From Planctomycetota bacterium (GTDB lineage: Bacteria; Planctomycetota; UBA1135; UBA2386): a stretch of DNA of 43,603 nucleotides. Of the stretch, positions 7,709 through 16,222 are shown in pieces (positions within the stretch are counted from its first letter, which is position 1; every line of letters starts with the position of its first letter). Below the pieces are notes generated by a model. That model did no database searches, had not been told where the DNA came from, and worked only from the letters and a program-made list of their open reading frames with translations. The translations under genes were made by a program, and so were the position numbers. The DNA is taken from positions 1-43,603 of the forward strand of contig JALORC010000054.1 in assembly GCA_025459175.1 (NCBI GenBank), given 5' to 3'.

Positions 7709-10700
7709 ATGAACCCGAGCTCGCCGTCCCTGCAGTCCCTGCGCACGCTGTTGCACGAAGCGGCGCCGGATCCGGCCGCGGCGGCGGCGGCGCTGCTCGC
7801 CGAGCGGACTGCGCTGGCGGCGGCGAGTCCGGTTGCGCACGAGCTGATCGCCAAGGAACTGCAGTGGCTCGGCAGCCAGCAGGCCACCGCCGCCGGGCTC
7901 GACCGCGTGCTGCCGGCGGTGCGCCGCGATTGGCTCGCGCTGCGCATCCGCGGCCTCGCCGCGGCACCGGTGCGCGCGGTGGTGCTGCTCGACCTCGCCG
8001 AGGCGCAGGCCGAAGCGGCGGCGAACGGCGAGTCGGAACTGGTGCAGGCCTGCCAGGCGGCGATCGACCAGGGGCTGCCGCAGCTCGGCGCCGATGCGGG
8101 TATCGACCAGGAGGTCGCCGAACGCTTCGCGCTGCTGTCGACCGCGATCGACGACGTCGGCATCGACCAGCAGGTGCAGTTGCTGCGCCGCACCGGGCGC
8201 GTCGTCACCGGCATCGCCGCGCGCACCGGCTCGGCGGCGTGCAAGCGCTTCGGTCGGCGCCTGCTGCGGGCCGGCGACGATCGCGAACTGGCGCGCCGGC
8301 TCGAGACGCGCATTGGCGCCGATGGCGTTTCGTTGCTCGAGACCACCAACTTCGTGCTGCTGCTGGTGGTGCTCGCGACGCTGGTCATCGAGTCGGTGCT
8401 GGAACTGACGCCCGGTCAGCTGGAGGCGCTGCACTGGATCGATGCGATCGCATGCCTGTTCTTCATCGCCGATTTCCTGTTCGAGCTCTGGCTGCATCCG
8501 GCGCGCGGCTCGTGGTTCGTGCGCAACGCCGTCACCGACCTGTTGCCGGCGATCCCGTCGGTGCTGTTCCTGATGCCCGGTGTCGACGTGTCGGACGTCG
8601 CCGATTCGGCGGTGGCGCTGCGGGTGTTGCGGTTGCTGCGCGTGACCTGGGCGGCTCGCTACGTACAGGCGCTGCGGCCGCTGCTGCGCTCGTTCCGATT
8701 GGTGCTGTTCCTGGTGCGTGGCCTCGACGGGTTGACCGCGCGCTTCGCGCAGATCCTCAATCGCGAGTTCGTGTTCGTGCCCGGTGCCGCCGAGGTGGTG
8801 CGGCCGGTGGCCGAGGAAGACCTGCGCGACCTGCTGTTCGCGGCGCTGCGGCGCGAACACGAACTGGTGGCGCTGCTGCCGGCCGCGACTCGCGACGTGG
8901 TGCTGCTCGAACGAGCGGGCCGACTGCAGGCGACGGCCCTGGCGCTGCCGCCCGATCGCGCCGTGCAGCGGCCGCCGTCGGCAGGGCCGCGCGACGTGCC
9001 GATCGGCGCCGCGATCGAGTTCCTGTGGGCGCTGCGGCCGCAGGACCTCGGCCGCTGGCTGCGGCCGGCCGACATCGCGTCGCTGGACCGCGTGATCCGC
9101 GTGTTGTCGGCGGCGCCGGTGCGCTGGTTGCCGCTGATCGCGCGCGTCGCCGTCTGTCCGCTGCCGGGCAGTGCCGAGGAACGTGTCGTGCAGTTCGGCC
9201 GGCGCATCGCCGAGTGGCTCGAGTCCTGGCACGGCCGCATGCTGTTCTACGCCGACCTGCACGGCATCGTCACCGGCCCGCAGATCCTCGACCGCGTCGC
9301 GTCGGCGATGGTGAAGGCGAGCCAGCGGCCGGCGGTGCGATTGCTGCTGTTCGGCGGCCTGTTCTCGGTGCTGCGGCTGTTCTGGGTCGACAACCCGCTG
9401 ACCAAGTTCGTCGGGTTGCCGCTGGTGCTGCTCGGTGGCGTCTGCCTGGTGTTCCTGACGCTCGGCCACTGGCTCAAGCGCCTCGCCGGTCAGGCCGCCG
9501 AGACCTACCGACTCACCAGCGAAGCGCACTTCCTGTCGCAGCTCGAGCAGCAGAAGCGTCGCTACGAAGGCGATGACCTGCGCTTCCTGTCGTTGCGGGT
9601 GTTCGGCGACGGTGCCGCGGCCACGCACTGTGAACGGGCGCTGCGGGCGCAGCTCGCCAGCGTGCGCACCGGCGTGCCGGCCGGTGACGCCGAAATGCCC
9701 GAAGCGGTGCGGCTCGAGGCCAATCGCGTCGCGCTGCTGTACCTGCACTATCTCGACGGCGCCCCGCTGCACGAGAGCGACGTGCAGACCACCGAGCAGC
9801 TGCTCGCCAACACGTCGCTCGACAGCCTGCGGCGGCACTTCCTCGGCTGGGACCACAAGCAGCGCAAGCGCCTGCGCAAGCTGAAGCTCGACGAGGGCTC
9901 GGTGTTCAGCGGTCCGTACCTGTGGTTCTCGTTCATCACCGAGAGCATCGCGGTCGAGGCCGCCAAGCGGATCGCCGGCTACAACCGCTACTGCATCCCG
10001 CTGGCCGAACGCGCACACGCCAACCCGGTGGCGATGGCGGCGATGAGCGATTGGCTGCTGCGGCGGCGCGATCCACGCGGCGCGCGCTCGCCGGCCGAAC
10101 GCGTGCAGTCGACCAGCATGCAGGCGTATCCGACCACCGAGTTCACCGCGCTCGACTTCGTCGGCGGCGACCCGGAACGCGACCAGCACATCGCCGCGTT
10201 GTTCGGGGACGACGTGCTCGCGGTCGTGCAGAGCGACCGCCGCACCATGGCGCGCGAGATCTTCGGCGCGCGCCCGGTGCACCATCTGCCGAAGCAGGAG
10301 CGGTCGTTCAATCCGCTGCGCTTCTACCAGCGCCGGCTGTCGCGCGGCCGCGTGCTGCTGGCACCATTGCTGCTGCTGTGGCGGTTCGTGCGCAGCATCG
10401 GCTGGCTGGTCGGACGCGTGCGCGCGATCGTGCGCGAAGTGCTGGATCCGGAGTCGGCGCTGCAGCGGCGCGAGCCGGGCGAGGCGCCGTTCGCGGTGGC
10501 GTTGCGCAAGATCCACCGCATGAAGGCGCCGGGTCTGCTGGAGGCGGTCCGGTTGCGGCTCGAGCTCGATCCGTGCTACGCCGGAGCGCCGTCGGGCTGG
10601 AGCACGGCGGAGCCGTTCGCAGCCGAGCCGGAGCTCGAACGCGACCTGCGGTTCCTGCACCTGCGCGAACGTGAGGCGGTGCCGCTGCGCGATGCGGCCG

Positions 10701-11296
10701 CGGCGGTGCGCCAGCGCGTCGAGGCACTGCACGCAGCGATGGCGTGGCTGCCGCCGCTGGGGGAATCGGTCGACGACGAGCTGCGCGCCGCCGGCGAACT
10801 GGCCGCGACCTGCGCCTGGATCGCCGACCAGGGCCACGTGCGCACGCTGCTGTTCGCCGAACGTTGGCGCAGCGAACAGTTGCCGCAGCTGGTGCGCGAC
10901 GGCGTGCGGCTGCGGCGCTGGCAGCGAGCGTGGCTGTGGCTGCGCGGCCGCTTCGTCGTGCACCCGGTCGATCGCTGGTGCGAGCGGCACGGGCGAGGAC
11001 TGAGTCGGGTCGAGATCGACGCGCTGCACGGCGCCTGGTGGCGTCAGCTGCACGGGGCCCGCAGCGTGCTGATGGCCTGGGGCGCGTTGCCTGCGGGGCA
11101 GTCGCCGGCAGCGGCCGCGATCGCGATCCTGCGCGCGGCGTTCCAGCACGGCCCGGCGGTGCGGCGCGATCTGCGCGCCCTGCGCGCGGTGCAGTCGCTG
11201 GCGGTGCTCGACATCCGCAACTACCGCGACCTGGTGTACCGGCTCGGCGACTACGGCCGCGACGGCGACGTACACGCGGTCGGAGAGCTGCCATGA
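7709..11296 (+). CDS. Giant membrane protein with voltage-sensor-like (S1-S4) domain and large uncharacterised region
   Basis: A 1195-residue protein. After about 210 soluble residues comes a group of membrane helices (about 211-345) resembling an ion-transport S1-S4 unit. The last helix, ALRVLRLLRVTWAARY (about 302-317), has Arg at every third position, as in S4 voltage sensors. I see no pore loop with a selectivity-filter motif after it, so it is not an obvious channel. Further hydrophobic stretches lie near 541-588 and 880-905, with long Arg-rich helical segments between and after. The start at 7709 (MNPSSPSLQSL) is the first plausible ATG. The stop overlaps the next start (ATGA, 11293-11296). 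The rest matches no family I recognise. Confidence 0.7.
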   Translation: MNPSSPSLQSLRTLLHEAAPDPAAAAAALLAERTALAAASPVAHELIAKELQWLGSQQATAAGLDRVLPAVRRDWLALRIRGLAAAPVRAVVLLDLAEAQAEAAANGESELVQACQAAIDQGLPQLGADAGIDQEVAERFALLSTAIDDVGIDQQVQLLRRTGRVVTGIAARTGSAACKRFGRRLLRAGDDRELARRLETRIGADGVSLLETTNFVLLLVVLATLVIESVLELTPGQLEALHWIDAIACLFFIADFLFELWLHPARGSWFVRNAVTDLLPAIPSVLFLMPGVDVSDVADSAVALRVLRLLRVTWAARYVQALRPLLRSFRLVLFLVRGLDGLTARFAQILNREFVFVPGAAEVVRPVAEEDLRDLLFAALRREHELVALLPAATRDVVLLERAGRLQATALALPPDRAVQRPPSAGPRDVPIGAAIEFLWALRPQDLGRWLRPADIASLDRVIRVLSAAPVRWLPLIARVAVCPLPGSAEERVVQFGRRIAEWLESWHGRMLFYADLHGIVTGPQILDRVASAMVKASQRPAVRLLLFGGLFSVLRLFWVDNPLTKFVGLPLVLLGGVCLVFLTLGHWLKRLAGQAAETYRLTSEAHFLSQLEQQKRRYEGDDLRFLSLRVFGDGAAATHCERALRAQLASVRTGVPAGDAEMPEAVRLEANRVALLYLHYLDGAPLHESDVQTTEQLLANTSLDSLRRHFLGWDHKQRKRLRKLKLDEGSVFSGPYLWFSFITESIAVEAAKRIAGYNRYCIPLAERAHANPVAMAAMSDWLLRRRDPRGARSPAERVQSTSMQAYPTTEFTALDFVGGDPERDQHIAALFGDDVLAVVQSDRRTMAREIFGARPVHHLPKQERSFNPLRFYQRRLSRGRVLLAPLLLLWRFVRSIGWLVGRVRAIVREVLDPESALQRREPGEAPFAVALRKIHRMKAPGLLEAVRLRLELDPCYAGAPSGWSTAEPFAAEPELERDLRFLHLREREAVPLRDAAAAVRQRVEALHAAMAWLPPLGESVDDELRAAGELAATCAWIADQGHVRTLLFAERWRSEQLPQLVRDGVRLRRWQRAWLWLRGRFVVHPVDRWCERHGRGLSRVEIDALHGAWWRQLHGARSVLMAWGALPAGQSPAAAAIAILRAAFQHGPAVRRDLRALRAVQSLAVLDIRNYRDLVYRLGDYGRDGDVHAVGELP

Positions 11297-12285
11297 ACGT
11301 GCTGTCGGTGCGCGACCGGCGCGTGGTGCTGTGGTTCGTCGTCGCGGCGATCTGCTGGCGCTGGTTGCTGGCTGCGCGCACACCGCTGCCCGGCAGCGAG
11401 GCGTGCCACGATCTGTGGCTCGCGACCCGTTGCGCCGGCGGCGACCTCGCCGCGCTCGGCACGCAGTGGTGGGCCCCGTTCTGGGCGCTGCTGCTGGCGC
11501 CGGCCGTCGCGTGCGGCAGTTCGGCCTGGCTCGCGGCGCAGGTCGGTGCCGCGGTGCTCGGTGGGCTCGCGGCGTGGCCGCTCGCGGTGGCGGCCGAACG
11601 GCGCCGCGCCGGGGCCGGCGTCGCGGCGGCGGCGCTGTGCATGGTGGCGCCGGGGCTCTGCCTCGCGGCCGGTCTCGGCACCGACGGCAATCTGGTCGCG
11701 TTGCTGGTCGCGTCGGCGCTCGGCCGTTGGGGGACCGGGGCGCGTGGCGCTGCGGTGCTGTGCCTGCTGCCGGGGCTCGGCATGCTGGTCGGTGCGTGGC
11801 GCAACGACGCGCCGCTGCCCGACCGCTGGCTCGCGGCCGCCGGACTGTCAGAGCCGCTGCTGGCGTTCGCGGTCGCGATCGGTGCGGCCCGCCTGCCGTC
11901 GCTGGGCCGCGACCTGCTGCTGTGCGTCGTGGTGGCCCCGGCGTGCTACGTGGCCTGGCACGGCCAGGAGGCGCCATCGGCCGCGATCGAACGTTGGCTC
12001 GGTCGCCATCTGGCGAGCCGGCTGCAGGATGGCGAACGGCTGGTCAGCGATCGACCGCGGGTCGCCTGGGCGGCCGGCCAGCGACCGGTGCGGTTGGCAT
12101 CGAGCGAAGCGGTGCTCGCCGCCGCGGCGTCTCCCGAGGTGGCATGGCTCGTGCTCGGCGAACCGCTGGCGGCGTCGGCGTCGTTGTCGGCGGCGCTGGC
12201 CGGTACGTTCGCGCGACATCCGCTGCCGAACGACGTCGTCGATGCGGTGGCCGAGCGCGGCCTGTCGGTGCTGATTCGTCGCTGA
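11293..12285 (+). CDS. Short GT39-like (GT-C) multi-pass membrane protein
   Basis: A 330-residue protein with about 7-8 hydrophobic helices and a soluble C-terminal domain of about 110 residues (from about 220). An N-terminal loop with an acidic residue after the first helix (GSEACHDLW) and a C-terminal DRPRVAWAAGQRP-type stretch resemble ArnT/PMT-like glycosyltransferases of family 39. It is much shorter than the usual 450-600 residues and lacks several helices, so it may be a reduced or non-catalytic relative. Translationally coupled to the giant membrane protein upstream, which suggests a shared membrane role. Confidence 0.55.
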   Translation: MNVLSVRDRRVVLWFVVAAICWRWLLAARTPLPGSEACHDLWLATRCAGGDLAALGTQWWAPFWALLLAPAVACGSSAWLAAQVGAAVLGGLAAWPLAVAAERRRAGAGVAAAALCMVAPGLCLAAGLGTDGNLVALLVASALGRWGTGARGAAVLCLLPGLGMLVGAWRNDAPLPDRWLAAAGLSEPLLAFAVAIGAARLPSLGRDLLLCVVVAPACYVAWHGQEAPSAAIERWLGRHLASRLQDGERLVSDRPRVAWAAGQRPVRLASSEAVLAAAASPEVAWLVLGEPLAASASLSAALAGTFARHPLPNDVVDAVAERGLSVLIRR

Positions 12286-12364
12286 CACGCTTGTCTCGGT
12301 GCTTCGCGCATGCCATACCCGGCGCCGTGTTTTGCGTCGTGCGCACACGCACGGAAGAACCAGC

Positions 12365-12958
12365 ATGAAGAGCCTCCTCCTCCTCCCCGTCACGTTCGCC
12401 ATCCTCTCCTTGTCGACCGATCGCCCGGCCGCGACCACCGTGCTCGGTGATCACGACTGGGTCGTCGACAGCGGCCACAGCAGCGTGGTGTTCAAGGTCA
12501 AGCACGCCAACGCCGCGTTCTTCAAGGGCACCTTCGACGCCATCAGCGGCACCGTGTCGCTCGATCCGAGCAAGCCCGAGGCCGGCTCGGTGTCGCTGGT
12601 GATCCCGGTCGACAGCGTCGACTCGAACGACAAGAAGCGCGACGACCACCTGAAGAACGCCGACTTCTTCAACAGCAAGGAGAACCCCGAGATCACCTTC
12701 AAGAGCACCAAGGTGCAGAAGAAGGGCGACGCGTTCGAGGTGACCGGCGAGCTGGCGATGGCCGGCAAGAGCAAGGCGACGACGATCGTGGTCGAGAAGA
12801 CCGGCGAGGGCGAGTTCTACGGCAAGCGCGTGGGCTTCGGCACCACGTTCACCGTCAAGCGCAGCGACTTCGGCATGACCTACGGCATCGACAAGAACGC
12901 GCTCGGTGACGAGGTCACGCTGATGATCGATCTCGAGCTGATCCAGCCGAAGAAGTGA
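12365..12958 (+). CDS. YceI family secreted lipocalin-like protein
   Basis: A 197-residue protein with an N-terminal signal sequence (MKSLLLLPVTFAILSLS). The opening DWVVDSGHSSVVFKVKH, then FKGTFDAISGTV, then DDHLKNADFF and the ending VTLMIDLELI are the standard YceI landmarks. YceI proteins are periplasmic beta-barrels that bind long isoprenoid or quinone-like lipids. The ATG at 12365 is chosen because it gives the signal peptide; an upstream in-frame TTG adds an Arg-rich stretch that would spoil it. The membrane-protein gene follows after 4 bases, so the two are probably an operon. Confidence 0.9.
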   Translation: MKSLLLLPVTFAILSLSTDRPAATTVLGDHDWVVDSGHSSVVFKVKHANAAFFKGTFDAISGTVSLDPSKPEAGSVSLVIPVDSVDSNDKKRDDHLKNADFFNSKENPEITFKSTKVQKKGDAFEVTGELAMAGKSKATTIVVEKTGEGEFYGKRVGFGTTFTVKRSDFGMTYGIDKNALGDEVTLMIDLELIQPKK

Positions 12959-12962
12959 TCTG

Positions 12963-13793
12963 GTGGACCTGCCCCCGCTCGATGTCGTGCTGAAGGGCAC
13001 GCTGCCGCCGCTCGGCGCCGCGTTGCTGCTGGTCTCCCTCGCCGGCGCGCGCTTGCTGCCGCTGGCGATGGCGATCGGTCTCTACGTGGCGTTCGGCCTG
13101 CTGAAGGGCTGGCCGGAGCTGCCGCACGTGTTGTGGTGGTCGCCGAACGGCACGCAGTGGTTGTTGTGGGGCGTGGTCGCGGCCGCGCTGCTCGGCACGC
13201 TCGAACACCTGCGGCTGCTGCCGAGCAAAGTGGCCGCTGCGCTCGCAGTGGCGGCGGCGGCCACCTCGGTGTGGCTGATGCTCGGCAAGCAGGCCGCCCG
13301 GTGGCCGGTCAGCGAGGTGTGGCTGCACATCGGCGGCGGTGGTCTGGCGGTCGCCCTGGTGACGCTGACCTGCCGCCGCAGCATCGCGATCGGACCGGCC
13401 GGCATCGCGCCCGCGGTGGTGTTCTCGACGCTGCTGTCGGCGGACTCGGTGCTGCTGACGCTCGCGAGCAGCGGGCTGCTGGCGCAGATGTGCGGCGCGG
13501 TCGCTGCCGCGCTCGGCGCCGCCGCCGGCACCGCGCTGTGGAAGAAGCCGTTCGCGCTCGGCGCCGGTGACGGCACCTGGATCGGCATCGCGCACGGGCT
13601 GTTCGTGTTGTCCGGCGTGCACCTGGCGTCGCTGTCGTGGCCGGTGGTCGGCCTCGCCTTGCTCGCACCCCTGGTGCTGCTGGCGCTGCGCGCCGGCGCC
13701 GCCGCGAGGCCGGTGGTGTGGGCGGTCGGTTCGCTGTTGCTGCTCGCGGTGCCGATGGGGGCCGCGTTCTGGCTGCAGCTCGACACGGCGTGA
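12963..13793 (+). CDS. Multi-pass membrane protein of unknown function
   Basis: A 276-residue protein with GTG start, made almost entirely of hydrophobic segments (about 8-9 helices) broken by short loops. I do not recognise a family. Candidate conserved features are a WPELPHVLWWSPNG loop after the second helix and SADSVLLTLASSG in the middle. Lying 4 bases behind yceI, it is likely co-transcribed; in proteobacteria yceI is often paired with a cytochrome b561-like protein, but I do not see the expected histidine ligands here. Confidence 0.7.
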   Translation: MDLPPLDVVLKGTLPPLGAALLLVSLAGARLLPLAMAIGLYVAFGLLKGWPELPHVLWWSPNGTQWLLWGVVAAALLGTLEHLRLLPSKVAAALAVAAAATSVWLMLGKQAARWPVSEVWLHIGGGGLAVALVTLTCRRSIAIGPAGIAPAVVFSTLLSADSVLLTLASSGLLAQMCGAVAAALGAAAGTALWKKPFALGAGDGTWIGIAHGLFVLSGVHLASLSWPVVGLALLAPLVLLALRAGAAARPVVWAVGSLLLLAVPMGAAFWLQLDTA

Positions 13794-13844
13794 TCCAACG
13801 CGAGGCTGTCCGAGCGGCAGGCAACCACCGGGGCGACCTTCATC

Positions 13845-13866
13845 CAATGGTGGTACTTCACCGTTG
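13845..13866. terminator. Hairpin between convergent genes
   Basis: CAATGGTG (13845-13852) and CACCGTTG (13859-13866) pair over 8 positions with one T/G mismatch (wobble in RNA) and a 6-base loop. It lies about 50 bases past the membrane-protein stop and about 40 bases past the EamA gene stop on the other strand. No T-run. Confidence 0.4.
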
Positions 13867-13883
13867 TGTGAAACAGCAGGCCT

Positions 13884-13909
13884 CTGACGCCGCCGCAGAG
13901 TGCCGTCAG
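13884..13909 (-). terminator. Stop-codon hairpin of the EamA transporter gene
   Basis: CTGACG (13884-13889) and CGTCAG (13904-13909), 6 bases perfect with a 14-base loop. The right arm contains the TGA stop (13906-13908, minus strand). Confidence 0.4.
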
Positions 13910-14796
13910 CGATCGCGGCTGGTGACCACGACGCCGAGCACGATCATCGCGCCGCCGATCAGCTGGCCGCCGTCGAGTCGGTCGCCCTGCAGCGCCCAGC
14001 CGAACACCGCCGCGAACAGTGGCTGCAGCGTGAACAGCAGCGCCACGTGGGTCGGTGGGATCCGCGGCTGCACCATGCCCTGCACGCCGATCGCGACCGC
14101 GGTCGACAGGATGCCGAGGTAGGCGAGGGCGCCGAGCAGTTCGCCGTTCCAGTCGATCGCGCCATTGGCGGCGACCGCGAAGTCGCCGGTCAGCAGCGTC
14201 GCCACCGTGCCGGCCACCGCGACCAGCACCAGCTGCAGCAACGTGAACGCCGCCGCCGGCATCTGCCGGCCGAAGCGCGACAGCAGCAGTACGTGGGCGG
14301 CGTAGCTGGCCGAGGACGCGACCTGCAGCAGGATGCCGCGCAGGCTGTCCTGCGGGCCGCTGCCGGTATCGCCCCGCGGCCAGCAGATCGCGACCATGCC
14401 GGCGATCGCCAGCAGCAACCCGCCGATGCCGAGCGCGCCGAGCCGAGCCCGCAGGAACACGAAGCCGCCGAGCGCCACCAGCGGCACGATCAGTCCCGCC
14501 AGCAGCCCGCTCATCGATGCGGAGGTCTCGGTCAGCCCCTTCATCTGCAGCAGGTAGCCGCAGCCGAGCGCCGTGCCCGCGGCGAGCCCGGGACCGAGCG
14601 CCGTGCGCAGCTGCGCTGCCGCATCGCCGCGCAGGAACGGCAGCACGCACAGGGCAGCCAGCCAGAACCGGACCGCGACCAGCGCGAACGGCTCGAGCTG
14701 TCGCTGCGCCACCTTGCTGACCACGAAGCTGGCGCTCCAGATCACGATCAGGGCGATCAGCAGCAGGTGGGGCAGGAATCGCTTGGGGCCGGGCAT
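13906..14796 (-). CDS. EamA/DMT family permease
   Basis: A 296-residue inner-membrane protein with the ten-helix, two-repeat pattern of the drug/metabolite transporter superfamily. The opening LLLIALIVIWSASFVVSK and the second-half sequence GILSTAVAIGVQGMVQPR, ending in a VLGVVV helix, are typical of EamA repeats. The ATG at 14796 (MPGPKRFLP) puts the first helix near the N-terminus; a longer upstream reading adds a basic stretch without family support and would overlap the divergent transporter. Substrate cannot be told; the family exports amino acids, metabolites or drugs. Confidence 0.88.
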   Translation of the reverse strand: MPGPKRFLPHLLLIALIVIWSASFVVSKVAQRQLEPFALVAVRFWLAALCVLPFLRGDAAAQLRTALGPGLAAGTALGCGYLLQMKGLTETSASMSGLLAGLIVPLVALGGFVFLRARLGALGIGGLLLAIAGMVAICWPRGDTGSGPQDSLRGILLQVASSASYAAHVLLLSRFGRQMPAAAFTLLQLVLVAVAGTVATLLTGDFAVAANGAIDWNGELLGALAYLGILSTAVAIGVQGMVQPRIPPTHVALLFTLQPLFAAVFGWALQGDRLDGGQLIGGAMIVLGVVVTSRDR

Positions 14797-14914
14797 CGGG
14801 GCGAGCACGATAGAGAACGGATCGTGCACCGCCACTGTGGCCCGCGAGCGAGCTCGCAACGAGGCGAGTATCCACGGTTCCCACCCTCCCGACTCCCGCC
14901 CCGTATCCAGCGCC

Positions 14915-16222
14915 GTGCGCGACTTCCTGCTGCGACTGCTGCGCCTGCGTGATGCCACCGCCGCGGAACGGGCGGCTACCGGCTGGACGGCGGTGTTCTT
15001 CTTCTGCGTGTTGTGCTCCTACTACCTGCTGCGCCCGCTGCGGGACGAGGTCGGCTCGGTGTTCGGCAAGGGCAACCTGCTGAACCTGTTCTCGCTGACA
15101 TTCGTGCTGATCTCGCTGCTGAACACGCCGTACATGCTGCTGGCGAACCGGCTGCCACCGAGCCGCTTCATCGCCCGCGTGCTGCACGGCTTCGCCGCCA
15201 GCTTCGTCGTGCTCGGTATCACCATCGCGTGCCTGCCGCCGCTGCGGCAAGGCGTGTTCGGCTGGGATCGCCCGGAGTGCCTGGTCGGCGCGTTCTTCTA
15301 CTCGTGGGTCACCGCGTTCTCGGTGTGCGGGGTCGTGCTGGTGTGGGTGCACGCGGTCGACTACTTCACGACGCAGCAGGGCAAACGTCTGTTCGGCCTG
15401 GTCTCGGTCGGTGGCACCATCGGCGCGATCACCGCCTCGGCACTGGCGTGGTGCTCGTCGCGGCTGCCGCTGACCGGCGTCATCGTCGCGGCCGCGCTGG
15501 TGCTCGAGCTCGGCGTGCTCGCCTACCGGCGCTCGCTGCGGGCCTGCGAACACATGGTCGGCGGCGCCGTGCAGCAGGCGCCGCGGATCGCGTCCGCCGG
15601 CGTGTTCGAGGGCCTCAAGCAGCTGGTCGGGTCGCGCTATCTGCTGGGCATCGCCGCCTTCGTGTTGTGCTCGGCGCTGGTCGCCACCTCGTTCTACTAC
15701 GTGATGAACGGCCTGGTCGAGGAGCAGCTGCCGGAGGGTGGCGCCCGCCGCGAGCTGTTCTCCCTGGTCAACCTGCTGCAGAACCTCGGTTCGCTGGTGA
15801 TCCAGATCTGGGTCACGCGCACGGCGTTGTTGCGGCTCGGCATCGCCGCCGTGTTGTGCATCATGCCGCTGGTCAGCCTGCTCGGCCTGTCGCTGGCGGC
15901 GGTGCTGCCGGTGGTCGGGGTGATGGCCGGTTTCGAGGTGTTGCGGCGCATGATGCAGTTCGCGTTCGACAAGCCGGGGCGCGAGGTGCTGTTCACGCCG
16001 CTCGATCGCGAGGCGAAGTACAAGTCGAAGGCCTTCATCGACACCGTCGTGCTGCGCAGCGGCGACCTGCTGGGCGCGTTCCTCAACGACGCGCTGGTCG
16101 AGCGCGGGTTCGGTTACCGCGCGCTGGCGCTGGGTTCGGCGCCGCTGGTGCTCGGTTGGGCGTGGCTCGGCAGCTGGCTCGGACGCGCGTGCCAGAAGAA
16201 GGAACGGCAGCCCAAGGGCTAG
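14915..16222 (+). CDS. ATP/ADP-translocase-like (NTT/Npt-related) MFS transporter
   Basis: A 435-residue protein with about 12 hydrophobic helices. The motif FFFCVLCSYYLLRPLRDEVG near the N-terminus and FDKPGREVLFTPLDREAKYK near residues 345-365 are hallmarks of the COG3202 group, related to plastid and parasite ATP/ADP translocases but widespread in free-living bacteria as MFS proteins of unknown substrate. The GTG at 14915 is chosen because the family homology starts right there; the open frame extends further upstream into non-homologous Arg/Ser-rich sequence. It diverges from the EamA gene and its TAG stop overlaps the stop of the APC gene. Confidence 0.85.
   Translation: MRDFLLRLLRLRDATAAERAATGWTAVFFFCVLCSYYLLRPLRDEVGSVFGKGNLLNLFSLTFVLISLLNTPYMLLANRLPPSRFIARVLHGFAASFVVLGITIACLPPLRQGVFGWDRPECLVGAFFYSWVTAFSVCGVVLVWVHAVDYFTTQQGKRLFGLVSVGGTIGAITASALAWCSSRLPLTGVIVAAALVLELGVLAYRRSLRACEHMVGGAVQQAPRIASAGVFEGLKQLVGSRYLLGIAAFVLCSALVATSFYYVMNGLVEEQLPEGGARRELFSLVNLLQNLGSLVIQIWVTRTALLRLGIAAVLCIMPLVSLLGLSLAAVLPVVGVMAGFEVLRRMMQFAFDKPGREVLFTPLDREAKYKSKAFIDTVVLRSGDLLGAFLNDALVERGFGYRALALGSAPLVLGWAWLGSWLGRACQKKERQPKG

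Noticed and set aside
7709..11296. Calling the giant membrane protein a potassium channel
   Set aside because: Only S1-S4-like helices are visible; no TVGYG-like filter or pore helix follows.
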